Made by a program: the position numbers and the translations under genes
The notes under the pieces: model-generated
Told to the model about the DNA's origin: nothing
The model's input: the letters and a program-made list of their open reading frames with translations, nothing else
The model's database searches: none
Assembly (NCBI GenBank): GCA_032433595.1
Contig: JASWJB010000030.1
Coordinates: 62,001-126,000, forward strand
Direction: 5' to 3'
DNA: 64,000 bases
Origin: Conoideocrella luteorostrata
Taxonomy: Eukaryota; Ascomycota; Sordariomycetes; Hypocreales; Clavicipitaceae
Shown here: positions 11,481 to 22,640 of the stretch, one piece after another
Position numbering within the stretch: the stretch's first letter is position 1
How the letters are laid out: each line of letters starts with the position of its first letter

Positions 11481-14400
11481 TCAGACACCAACGTGGACGA
11501 AGGGAATCCAATATGCGGGGTGGGATGTTTCCTCGAGAGTTACGTGTCTCAGAAAGCTGCTATCCCCTTCACCCCCAATCCCGTTCACCCAATTGGCTCG
11601 AAGTATTCTAGTAGCAAAATGGAGCCCTAAGCATACCGACTCATCTGTCATACGCTTCTCCCTCATCTTTTCATACGACAACCGCGCCATGTCCACACAG
11701 ATGCGGTCGCTGACGTCCCATAGTGTCCCAATACAGTGTCGAAACCCCGCCAATTGACACGCACTGATTAAATGAATGCTCTCATCCGTAAACCTCTCGT
11801 CTTGAACCTGGCCTGTCCCATAAGCCGATAGGTAGGCAAGAAATGGTGAGTTTCCGCGAAGGTTCATCTCCAATAGAGTGGCTACCGTGAATGGCTCACT
11901 CTTCCAATCATTCAGGAGTAATTGGCTCTGGGAAGGATCTGGGGCATTAAAATTGTGGCCTGCAAAATGGAATAGCCTACAGTGCCGCAGCTGAGAGGTC
12001 ACTGCCTGTTTGCACGGCTCTGGTTCAACCGGGTTGATCCCCATTGATTCACAAATTCGTCGTACCACATTTACCTCTTCGGTTGCGAAAGGAAGGCTGT
12101 GGTGGTATCCCGGCGTATCTCGCATGGCGACAAGGAGCGCTCCAGTTGAACCTGACAGAAGCTCCGGGTTACGGCGTCGCCGGCCATATATAATAGCTTT
12201 AACAGACGAGCTGTATGATGACATTACCCTATCGAGCACTGTTTCGGAAGCGGCCTTATTGTGATACCCTGCTGCATGCAGGGGAAACTTCGTTAGAGGT
12301 CCTGTTGGTATCCACCACACATGCGGCCACACGTCGTCAGAGGAAACTGACACAAACGCCAGCGCATCCAATACCGGCCTTGCAACTACATCCCAAAGCC
12401 ACTCTAGTGCTTTAGGGTTGCCTAAGTGACCCTCCGTCGCTCGTTTCTCGATATCTTCTATATTAAGACTGAGCAACGGCAAAATTCGTATTTGGCTCTC
12501 CTCAATAAGAATCGCATCACAGCGATACTTGCTAACATTAATAACAACAATCGGCCCGAACCTAGCGGCAGCCCGCAAATCCCCTTCGCTTGGTGCAAGC
12601 AAGAAGTTCTCAAATCCACTGTGTTCGCGGATCTTGATAATTAGGGTGTCTAATTCCTTACTTGCGTCGTAACGCCGATCCACTTGAGCTTGCGAGGAAA
12701 TTCTGTTTGTGTGATCTGCGATGAAATTATTGCGGCCGACAGGCTGGTCTAATTCATCCCGGAGACGTTTAAACTGCTCTGCTAGACCAGGATGACTATG
12801 CCCTAGAACACTAACATCTGTTCGCATATCTTCGAGAGATGTTGCCAGTATACCACGACCCTCCTCAAGCAATGCTAGCGCATCTAGCGGCGGCCTTGCC
12901 GCATACAATGCTGCCGCAGCCGCATCGGAAGCTAGCCCAGCCACTTGATTCAGAATATGCTGCTTATCGGAGGCTTCAAGTGATCGCCCGGTCAGTTGTG
13001 AGATAAGATAGATAGCCATGGATGAGGCTTCGTAGGCTTGCTGCCAGTCTTGGATTATAGCACAATAATAGAGGACCTGTTTACCAGCTCTTATCCGAGC
13101 AAGAGCAAAAGAGCTAGTTTGACGTAACGCAACTTGATGGAACGAAACAGCTTGTTCGAGATCACCTATTGCTTCTGTGCGCGAGAATCTATCGCCAAGT
13201 TTATCTCCGAGATTATTTAACAATAAAGCATAGTTTGGATGGTCTTTTGGAGTTGCCTCCACAGCTTCTCGCGTAATTTGAACAGCCTTTTTAAGATCAC
13301 TTATTGTTCCTGCTCTCGAGTATCTGTCGCTGAGTCTATTTCCGAGATTGTTTAATCGCCGAGGGAGGCTTGGATGGTCTTTAGGCGTTACGTCCACAGC
13401 GGCCTGTGCGACTTGGATAGCCTCGCTTAGATCACTCGTTGCTCCTGTTCTTAAGTATCTATCGCCAAGTCTAACTCCAAGACTGTCCAATAATAAAGCA
13501 TAGTTTGGATGGTCTTCTGGAGTTGCCTCCACAGCTTCTCGCGTAATTTGAACAGCCTTTTCAAGATCACTTATTGTTCCTGCTCTCGAGTATCTGTCGC
13601 TGAGTCTATTTCCGAGATTGTTTAATCGCCGAGGGAGGCTTGGATGGTCTTTAGGCGTTGCATCCACAGCGGCTTGTGCGACTTGGATAGCCTCGCTTAG
13701 ATCACTCGTTGCTCCTGTTCTCGAGTACCTATCGCCAAGTCTAACTCCAAGACTATCCAAAAATAAAGCATGCTCTGGATGGTCTCTCGGCATTATAGCT
13801 ATAGTCTTTTGTATAATTCGAATAGCCTCATCAAGATCACCTATTGCTCCTGTTCTCAAGTATCTGTCGCCAAGTCTAACTCCGAGATCGTTTAACCATA
13901 ACGCGCGGTTTGGATGGCCTTTTGGTGTGCCATCCACGGCCTCTTTTGCAACTTGGATAGCCTCGTTAAGGTTACTTATTTCTCCTATTCTCGAGTACCT
14001 CGAGGCAAGGCTGTTTCCGAGATTATGTAATATCAAGGCACGATCTGGATGGTCTCTCGGCGATGTGTCTATGGCTTGCTGTGTAAGTCGAATAGCACTT
14101 TCAAGATCGTCTATTGCTCCTGTTCGTGAGTATCTGTCGCTAAGTCGGTGTCCGAGATTGTTTAGCAATAAGGCGCGGTCTAAATGATCTCCTGGCGTCG
14201 CATCCACAGCCTCTTTCGCGATCCGGTTAGCGTCTTCAAGATCACTCAGCGCTCCTGTTCTCGAGTATTTGTCACCAAGTCCAACTGCAAGATTGTTGAA
14301 CAACAAAGCGCGATCTGGATAGTCTATCGGCGTTGCGTCGATGGCTTGCTGCGTAAGTTGAATAGCAGTTTCTAGATCAACTCTATCTCCTGTTCTCGAG

Positions 14401-16845
14401 TATCTGTCGCCAAGTCCAACTCCCAGATTATTTAACCGCGAGGGGCGGCTTGGATGATCTTGCGGCGTTGCGTCCACAGCGGCTTGTGCAACTTGAATAG
14501 CCGCGCCAAGGTCACTCGTTGCTCCCGTTCTCGAGTATCTATCGCCAAGTCTAACTCCGAGGTTATCTAATAACGAAGCATAGTCTGGATAGTCTCTCGG
14601 CACTATAGTCACAGCTTCTTGTAAAATTCGAATAGCCTCATCAAGATCGCCCATTGCTCCTGTTTTCGAGAATCTGTCGCCAAGTCTAACTCCAAGATTA
14701 TGTAACAATAAAGCGCGGTCTAGATGGCCTATCGGCGCCGTAGCTACAGCTTCTCGTGCAACTCGAACAGCTTTGTCAAAATCACTTATTGCCGTTGTTC
14801 TTGAGTATCTGTAATTTATTCTGTTTCCGAGATTGTTTAATCGCCAGGCATTCCACAGTCTTTGGGGGATCTGCTGTTGATAGAAGTGTCGCATAACAGG
14901 ATTTGGAGAGTGACTGTCTTGCCTCTTGTTCGAAAGAGCTTCCAGAGACAGCCAATTTCCATTGGCTGTCTCTGGAAGCTCTTCTGATGTTGTAGTTAGA
15001 TACTCGACGTCCTTTGAGGACCAGTCGGGATCAAACCTGTTAGTCCTGGTCGCGAAATGCATCCGTAACCTTTCATCGTCGTTAAATATCAAGGGAGCTT
15101 CGGAAAGATCCTTTGGGTTACTAGAAGGTCGCGCTTTGGATCCATATTGTGTCTTCCCTTCAGATGCTTCTGTACTCCCATGTGAAACATCACCGTCTGC
15201 TCCAATATTCAGATTGTTTGCGCTGTCGAATGCTAGCCGTCGAAGATGACCGGCGATATGCTGGACCAACCTGGTAGCCTCTGCGGTGTTCTCTGGGTTT
15301 GTCAGATTTGGAGGAGTGTCCGCCGCAAGATGAGGTTGGCTGCCTTCTACAGCCGAGAGATCGTAACCACAGAGTGGGCAGGTATGCGGGCCTCTTCGTT
15401 GCAGAATTCTGCTCGTCCTAAAAATGGCCTTTCGTGCTGCTGCGCTGGAGTTGCCGTGTTGGCTGTTCAAGTGGTCTTCAAACTCGTCTTCGTCCTTGCA
15501 GAACACCTCCGGATGGCCAACATCACATCGCCAGATAATGGGCTTGTGCACCAGTTGAGTCCATTTGGGCGAGTGTAAATCTTTCATGTGTTTGGTCCAC
15601 ATGCCAAATGTTTCGAAAACCTGCGGCGGCTGACTGCAGTTTTCCGAAATGCAGACGAATGGCTTAAGGTCTTTATTTACATGGCGTCTGTTGCTTGTTA
15701 GTATGCACCGTTCCCCTGCGAAGATCACCAATCTCAGCTTACTGCCAATTCTTGACTTCCAACTCTAGCTCTTGGAGCGGTTCGCAGCAAAACGGGCAGC
15801 TCGGATGCAACTGGTACTGTTCCCTCTTTGGAGGCTCAGGATAACCTGCCAAATCTTCAGCCATAAAAGTCATGCTTCCCTTCAAAGATGAAACGACAGT
15901 CGCTCCATCGCCTCTCTTCAATCGAGCAATCGCAGATTGCGTGGGCCTGAAACTAGATGCAACAGTCGCAGACACTGCAGAATTCCTGTCTGATCTGATG
16001 TTTTGTTTTATGACCTGGAGTTCGCCTTCCTTATGACCGCTTGGAGAACCGACAGACATGCCTGTTGGAACCGCTTCTTCGATTGTCGGTAAATCCATCG
16101 GGAGTGGCCTACCCGCCTTACGTCCCTTTGCAGGCTCGTTCTTATTATCAATTTGACCAGAGAGCTTTTCCTGGTGCCGCCTGATATATCTCAATCGGTG
16201 ACGCCTGGCTGACATTGACACAGCAAGCTGCTCGTGCAAAGATGGAGAAGCGGTCCTGTATTTGAACCGCACAATCTGCCTGGCGATATCCATGTAGTTT
16301 TCGTCCCCATGTTTCTCTGTAAAAGCTTTGACGCGACTGTCAAGGCTTGAAGACGAATATCTGCGAATGCTCGAGCCAAGCTTATTGAGACGAGTAATTG
16401 TGACCTCGACAGCGTCCAGGGCCTCTTCATTAGTACCTTCAAGGTGCAATTTGCTTCCAGGATGCGGTAAGTCCGAGTTATCTTTGTGAGTTTTTTTGGG
16501 ATGCTCGGCGATGACTGGAAGATACAGATTTTAGACGGTGTGCGATTGGACATGCCATAGAAACTTACCAAACTCCAGGTTCAGATGTAACAGGTGGAGC
16601 AACTGGACCACGAGATCCTGTATCCCATCACTGTGCTCCAGCCTCTTGTCGAGCGAGGCATTGTAGCTGGCGAACACTCCGAGATAAGAAGCCCAGAGAT
16701 GAAAACGTTCATGTTGGATCTCTGCCCTCTCACAAATATTGGAAGTGATATGTCGGGGTTTTGCATAGAATTTAAAGAAAAGGTCCTGGCATGTGCGGGC
16801 CAGGTGAAATACTGTTCTTTTCTCAGCACCACCTGTAGCTGCCAT
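11481..16845 (-). CDS. Zinc-finger/TPR/CHAT-domain protein, catalytic Cys replaced by Tyr
   Basis: Three exons fit in phase: 16845-16569, 16514-15743, 15687-11481 (introns 54 and 55 nt), giving 1751 residues. The N-terminus is a helical region common at the front of fungal NLR-like and signalling proteins. C2H2-like fingers follow at about residues 335-450 (CPFCCEPLQ, CDVGHPEVFCKDEDEFEDH, CPLCGYDLS). Thirteen TPR-like units of about 45 residues (core NNLGxRLGDRYSRTG) run from about 620 to 1200. The C-terminus is a CHAT (caspase-like) domain. His1594 of the dyad is in RLFHFAGH, but the family's SACGTG reads LSAYGTGQ, so the cysteine is Tyr1639. The domain ends in the usual HPAYWIPFVHVGV. It is divergent from the S8 protease gene (357 bp between ATGs), and CHAT proteins are one of the protease classes linked to fungal gasdermins. 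As read, the peptidase should be inactive; a scaffold or sensor role is possible. Confidence 0.88.
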
Positions 16846-17202
16846 CGTGTTACCCAGAGCCTACTTTCTGACAATGATGCTCGCAATTGCACTGAGCTTA
16901 ACGACTTATGTCTTGACCATCCAAACTTAGTGGATGGGTATCTGTTCAGCTAGATGAATTGGCCAGATACCCACATTCGCTAAGCAAGATAAGGCTGTGT
17001 GTACTTATCCCGACAGTATTGGCGGCGTGTGATCATACAGTGCGGGGATGTCGAACCAACAAGCGGGGTTCCAAGCCAATCTATGCGGGGTTGGGTGCAA
17101 GACGAAGGGACATGATGCCTTCTGGCTGTCCTGGGCCTGCGGTCTGTTGTGTAATGGTTGTTCCGCTTCAAAGTCACACTCACGAAAACAACGAAAAAGA
17201 CA
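16846..17202. promoter_or_regulatory. Shared divergent promoter region (CHAT gene / S8 protease gene)
   Basis: The 357 bp between the two start codons must hold both promoters if the gene starts are right. I see no strong TATA box or palindrome. Co-regulation is only inferred from the arrangement. Confidence 0.45.
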
Positions 17203-20177
17203 ATGGCTGAACCCGAGTCTGACAGCTCTGAGTTACAGATCCTTGTTGATATACATCGGAGCATAGCGCCGCTGATAGTGAAGCGGATATTTGACGACTT
17301 GAACGCAACAGAAAACTTGACGCTCGCTGTGTTTAATCATTTGAGTAACTTCAAATATGAGATTGGCAATATACCTCTTTATTTGGAAAAGAGAGGTGAC
17401 ATCACGCCATGGGATTACAGGTCGCTCCTGAACTTGCTCGAGGGGATGATTGATGAAGTGGCTCTTCCCACAACTTCGGCCAACAATAGCCCAAATACTA
17501 AGGTCGGTACAACTCTCCCCATTGGAGGATATTGGCGCGCCGTCGTCATTGACATCATTTGACTCGAAATTAGGGTTCCAGAAGCTCCCTAAGAATAGCG
17601 GATCAAGAAACAACTGGTATATCAGCCCATCCTGACGTCAGAGTTTTCTAATTGACCTCGAATGAAGGAAAATCGTTCGGCACCGAGTATCCAAAGCTTA
17701 TGGCATTAATGAACAAGGCCAAAGAACAATCCTATTCAGTAGATCTATCTACATTGCTCAATATTCCGCGAACGTCGAAGAAGTCGGGAGAGGCAGAGAA
17801 AGTTATAACGGAATTCAACAACACAAACCTAGCTCGATTTAACGCAACCGTGCAGCCAGATGTAACCGAAATCAGTCCCGTATCACCAACTCATCTCGAA
17901 AGATCGGACAAGCCAAAACGTCAGGCTCGGCGTGAGAGCGCGAAGCGAGCACAAGAATGTCTGTCAGACCTATGGAGCGCATTGAGGGAGAAGTCCAAAT
18001 GCGGGTCCGATCATGTAGCAAAACTCCAGATTCGATATCCCGAAGCCAGTGACTATACTCAACATAGAGTCTTCATGTCTAAATGTTCTGGGCTGAGCCA
18101 GTGGCAGGAAATAAAATGTAAGATCATTGATCGGTTCGTAAGTATCCACCCTCGCACAATACCAATTAACCATAATGACCGCAATCCCAATGTTAGACTT
18201 GAAAATCCCAGGCTGAAGGAGATTCATAACGTCTGTAAGACTATTCACGGGTCTCTTACCAAGAAGCAGACACTCGAGATATCAGTCTATGAACGTTGCC
18301 TTCTTCGCGATCCAGGGGCGGCCAGGCTCGCCAAGTGCCCGCCACCTACACTGGCATTGCACGACCTCCTGAGCACCGACGGCGATATATTGCGTCGGTA
18401 TTACAAGGTTGTTCTGGCACTAAACTTGTCTTACGCTCTGCTTCGAGCGTATCACGTCGGAATTCAAGACGAGTGGACTACGCGAGATATTTTCTTCCTC
18501 TTTGACCCCTCCAACAATAGAGTCATCGAGGCCTATAACCCCTGTTTAACGCATTGTATCTTCCAGCAGGAAGGCCCTCGGAATGCCGAACTAACAGGGT
18601 CCAGAAAGTTCCCGCTGCTTATTGCACTTGGAAAGATCCTGCTCGAAGTTGCTCTAGGACGGCCTGTGTCTGACTCGGAGCTCCTCTGTCGCCCTGATGT
18701 CGGCTTGCTTACCATTATCTCGGATCCAGATGTAGAATTTGAGTTGATGGAAAACGTTGGACCATCGTACGTCAAGGCAATGAATCGCTGCCTTGAAGCG
18801 AATTTGGATGATGATATTGACGACGAAGAGGGCGTTGAAGACTGTGACGAGCTTGATGAAGAAGTTCAGTGCCGCGATGTCCTCTTAGATGTGATTGAAC
18901 ACCTCGAGAACGCTCGGCAAAACGACTACCCCACACTTTCAAATCACCAGATATTTCCTCAGAAGAACCCAAACCACCCTTTAGAGCTAACAGTGGCAAA
19001 TTATACTCGGATTCAAAGTACTCCAGAAAGGTAGAAATTAGTCCCGCGACAATTCAGTGGCGTATTTAGCACCAGCTAATCTTTCGGGCGCACTAGGCAA
19101 TTTGGAGAGCTATATGATGACAGGAGTCGTTTCAGCGCCGCAGATAGATTGTGGGTATTTGTTGACTGCTCACAGGGGAAAAAGTCAAAGCTGACTGTAT
19201 AACAGGAGCAGCTATGCCGAGGATTTCCTACAGCGGGCTGAACAGTTCTATGACAGCAAAATTGCATGTATTCAGATCGGTCCTAGGATTCGTATTGCCA
19301 TTTTGGATACCGGCGTCGACGTGAATAACCCTTTCTTCCGAGGTGTTCGTCAGCGCAGAGTAAAAAAGGACAGCCCTTTTAAGGGATATAAGTCATTCGT
19401 TGGAAACCTTGAAACCGATACCTTTGGCCATGGCACTAATGTAGCTGCCTCACTGCTGAGAATAGCCCCAGAAGCAGATCTTTACATAGCAAAAATTTCA
19501 CAGAACGAGGAGCATGCCGGTACGGACCAAATAGTCGAAGTAGGTATCCTGATTTTAGTCAACAGTTTGCTGGCCTGATGGGCGACTAACTTTTATTTGA
19601 CCAGGCATTTAAATGGGCGCGCAGCTGCGACGTTCATATTATCAGCATGTCCTTCGGTTTGTCGGAAGACAACGCCGCTATAGAGCTCGCCATTGAGAAG
19701 GCAGAAAACCACGGAATTATCTTCTTCGCCGCGGCTTCAAACTATGGTGGAAACACAAGAAGAGCTTTCCCTGCGAGGATGGACAGAGTACTCTGCATCC
19801 ACGCTTCAGATGGGTATGGAAACAAGAGTGGACAGGATCCTGCCCCAATTGGTGATCGGGTCAACTTGAGCACGCTAGGCGTAGCAATTGAGTCAGTATG
19901 GGAGAGTGGGGTTTACCTGTCCGGCACGTCGTACTCTACACCTATCGCGGCAGGTATTGCAGCTAACATTCTGCGATACGTTCAAACCTGTAGCGAGTTG
20001 ACGGAGAAGTACCGATTAAAAGCATTCCGCTTGGTTGGAATGAGAAATATCTTAAAGGCTATGTCGGTGGACATAGACAACTATCACTACATCGCCCCTT
20101 GGCGGAGAATGTGGGATCCAGACTCCACGGATGAAGACGTCACTTTGAAGATCAAGCAAGCACTGAAGGATGACTGA
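17203..20177 (+). CDS. DUF7580-like region fused to subtilisin-type (S8) protease, het-Q2-like
   Basis: ATG at 17203 (MAEPESDSSELQ). The helical N-terminal half resembles the fungal DUF7580 region (AQECLSDLWSALREKSKCG, LHDLLSTDGDILRRYYKVVL). The clear exons after it are ..19030, 19097-19150, 19206-19539 and 19605-20177 (introns of 66, 55 and 65 nt, all in phase). The C-terminal subtilase has the full triad: Asp in AILDTGVD, His in FGHGTNVAAS and Ser in SGTSYSTPIAAG, plus the oxyanion Asn in AAASNYGG. There is no signal peptide, so it should be cytosolic. It is convergent with the gasdermin-like gene (125 bp between stops), the arrangement known for het-Q2/het-Q1, where the protease cleaves and activates the pore former. 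Odd point: between about 17500 and 17670 the reading frame changes twice and I could not find an intron set that keeps phase. Either an unusual splice or one or two frameshifts lie there. Confidence 0.8.
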
Positions 20178-20302
20178 CATGTATTAACATGTATCGAGAA
20201 ACCTACAATAGAAACCACCAATGCAACACTAGGCAACATGTCCAGATGAGTTGACGCACGGCCCCAACCAAACCTACAGGATGGGGCGCCTGGGCTGGTG
20301 TG

Positions 20303-21145
20303 CTAAATAAACTCTGGGCTAATGCATGGGATGATCCAATTCACCTCTTCTCCATTCTCAAATTCCTTATCCGTGGTCAGTGTCTGATCAGACAAGACTT
20401 CCAACAACGGAACGTCATCCTCCATCTGTAGGGTAAGATCGAGGCCCTGGTAAATCGGCGTTCCATCCTGCATGACCACGTTCTTGTTGTATGCTTTGTT
20501 CTTATATTCACCACGCTGATACCAGATTTTCCTGACCCTGAACGCTACAATGAAGTCCGTAGAGCCTTTCCAGCTTTCTGCTTCCGTCTTTTCCTTGGCT
20601 ATTCTGCCCTTCACCTCCAGCTCTACAGGTGTCACAGGAGGATTCAGTCCACCCTCTAGCCGTATGCCTTTTTCTTGACTGCTGTTTGAATCAAGAGAAC
20701 CTCCCCTCGCAATTTTCAAGCCTGTGACCATGTACAAGGGTGCCTTGAACTTGGAGCCCTGCATATATGTCTTGACCTCTGGCAAGTTCATGGCGTCAAT
20801 GATATAGTCCGCGGTGGGATCGAAAGTCATGGTGTCCAGAGTCCTGCAAGAAAGGACGTCGCTTTTATCTTTATGGAAATACATGTCCGCACCTACACCA
20901 ATTCCGACGAGTCCAACCACCTTTGCAAAGACCCCAAGTTCTCCTGAGAGGAGATTGGTACGGGACGTCCTGAACCCATCCTTCGTATCTAGCTTGTTCA
21001 AATGCCCGGGCGGAATCGTGACAATTGAATCGCGGTTCAACGGTACGAACTCGGTCAGGTCATCAAGAAGATGGCCGAGTTTTATCGGGCCGTCTGGTGG
21101 AGGCGCTGTAGTCCAGTTCGGTGCCAGGATGTAAGTCTTGACCAT
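20303..21145 (-). CDS. Gasdermin-like protein (HET-Q1/RCD-1-type candidate)
   Basis: Single exon, 280 residues, starting MVKTYILAPNW at 21145; the open frame runs further upstream only into LTR sequence, so this ATG is chosen. What I see: an N-terminal GPIKLGHLLDD, a glycine-rich hydrophobic stretch VFAKVVGLVGIGVGADMYF, the strand APLYMVTGLKIARG and a later DFIVAFRVRKIWYQRG. The LYMVTGL strand recalls the LYVVTEV strand of animal gasdermins, and the length is close to that of fungal gasdermin-like proteins (about 250-280 residues). Known for the family: proteolytic removal of a short C-terminal piece releases a membrane-permeabilising form that kills the cell. Position beside a DUF7580-S8 protease supports the call. 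A solo LTR starts five bases upstream of the ATG. Alternative: an uncharacterised fungal family unrelated to gasdermin; a structure comparison would decide. Confidence 0.68.
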   Translation of the reverse strand: MVKTYILAPNWTTAPPPDGPIKLGHLLDDLTEFVPLNRDSIVTIPPGHLNKLDTKDGFRTSRTNLLSGELGVFAKVVGLVGIGVGADMYFHKDKSDVLSCRTLDTMTFDPTADYIIDAMNLPEVKTYMQGSKFKAPLYMVTGLKIARGGSLDSNSSQEKGIRLEGGLNPPVTPVELEVKGRIAKEKTEAESWKGSTDFIVAFRVRKIWYQRGEYKNKAYNKNVVMQDGTPIYQGLDLTLQMEDDVPLLEVLSDQTLTTDKEFENGEEVNWIIPCISPEFI

Positions 21146-21150
21146 GTTCG

Positions 21151-21365
21151 TGTAGGAAGCACAGGGGCTTCTGGCGTCAGGTATCGATACCAGAAGATGA
21201 AGCAATAAAAGAAGTCAAACAATTCAATTCATCTGATGATGGTTGTTAAGAGGGAAGAAGCAGAAGAGGAAATCCCCTGAGCGCGCCGTATAAAAGAGGC
21301 GGGCCAGGGTGACCACGTGACCTTGTCCGCGTGTGTGCCCGTACGCTTGACGAGGAATTCCAACA
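21151..21365 (-). repeat. Solo LTR, family 1, inserted at the gasdermin-like ATG
   Basis: Plus-strand ends TGTAGGAAGCACAGGGGC and GGAATTCCAACA. Flanks GTTCG (21146-21150) and GTTTG (21366-21370) are a five-base target duplication with one C-to-T change. In gene orientation the LTR sits directly 5' of the start codon, so the native promoter and 5' leader lie beyond it. Confidence 0.8.
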
Positions 21366-21370
21366 GTTTG

Positions 21371-22189
21371 GTGTGTTGGAGAGGATGGGAGGTGGCTTCG
21401 TTGAACGTTGGGCAGCGTCGGGCGGGGTTGGGCAGCGATATTGATCCGCTACGATAGCAGAGGATTGTTTGCAGGATACCTCCTACACAGTGCGCAGCGG
21501 CGCGGCGACAACACCGCATAAACGGGCTCAACACAACTTCAACCCGTGGCCACTCTAGATTGCATTGGAGGAAAAGGGCAACCACTATAGCCAATCTGCT
21601 ACGGCTTACGGCTCGCGTGGTGAAGCTTAGTGACGGTGTGCTACGCCAACTAGGTTGTTTCTTGAGCGTATGTGTCCGACCAAATAAAATCGTCACATTT
21701 GAAGCAAACCTTCAAGGCTGAGGATAAATGGCGACGATGATACCCGCGTCAGAATAATGGGCGATAGACGGGTCTTCTGTCGGGCACGACTACTCATTCC
21801 TTTGCTTTTTTGATGTGTATCTGTTATACGGTACATAAGGCGTGATAACACACAAAAAGTGGCTCTGGCGACGCCAGAGTTTTTGTGCAGGAGTATACCC
21901 CCTCTAGACGAGGTCTATTACGGTGGCCTTTCACCGGTAGATGGCGGAAGTTGCGACTGTTGTACAATCCTTATTACAACCATCCTCAGAGACGGCTATT
22001 CTGAATACAAAGTGATGAGTTACTTGCTGGAGTGCTTCAGCACACCGGTAAGTTATAGCGACTAATACGAGGCGGCTGTTCTTGGTGTTCATTTCTGTAC
22101 GGAGTACCAGGGGTCGTCATTTCTGAAGTGCAAATGCCAGCGTGACAAGAAAGTTGAGCCAAGTGGATACACGCGGACGGTCGTCGTGT
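21371..22189. other. Displaced upstream region, no gene seen
   Basis: Contains what would have been the original promoter side of the gasdermin-like gene. Short open frames on both strands match nothing I know. A partial CGGAGTAC motif lies near 22098. Confidence 0.4.
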
Positions 22190-22540
22190 ATCTCCTAAAA
22201 TCCCGTAAGCCTCCTCAAATGTATCGCGAGCCCACTTTCCCGCTTTGGCCCTTTTTTTCCATAGGGACTTCAACTCCGTACTCCGTAGTGATCGTAACCG
22301 ACCAAAACCTTATCACCCCCAAACGCGCTACAATGATATTACCGATGAATTGCACGCTGCCGGAATACCACAATAACCATCTGGAGCGGCTTAGCAAGCC
22401 CGGCGTAAAAAAAGGGGCTGCTTTAACTTTTATCATAGTGGAAAATAGGTGGCGGACTAAGTACCTTTTAATGTACGATTTCATTGATCCGATATCCCTG
22501 TCGATACATTTGAGGAGGCTTACACGATTTTAGGAGATAT
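22190..22540. mobile_element. MITE-like element with about 38-bp terminal inverted repeats
   Basis: The left end (TATCTCCTAAAATC then CGTAAGCCTCCTCAAATGTA) and the right end (22502-22540) are inverted copies of each other with two or three mismatches. TA/TAT at both borders fits a Tc1/mariner-type target. The 350-bp interior has no transposase, so the element is non-autonomous. Confidence 0.72.
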
Positions 22541-22640
22541 AAAATGCAATATTCACGCCATTAGTGTGGAGCTTCACCTTTTGCTGAATTTTGTGATAAG
22601 AACACAGGGCACGAAGAGATATGGCTTATTAAAACTGAAA
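22541..22640 (+). repeat. Dispersed repeat (three copies in the window)
   Basis: The block TAAAATGCAATATTCACG...TAGTGTGGAGCTTC...TTTTGCTGAATT recurs at about 34763-34840 and 47783-47870. Family unknown. This copy begins exactly where the MITE ends. Confidence 0.5.

Noticed and set aside
13618..14187. Open frame of 189 codons on the plus strand
   Set aside because: It is antisense to the TPR repeats of the CHAT gene; its apparent internal repeats simply mirror those units.
15246..15578. Open frame of 110 codons on the plus strand
   Set aside because: Shadow of the zinc-finger region of the CHAT gene on the other strand.
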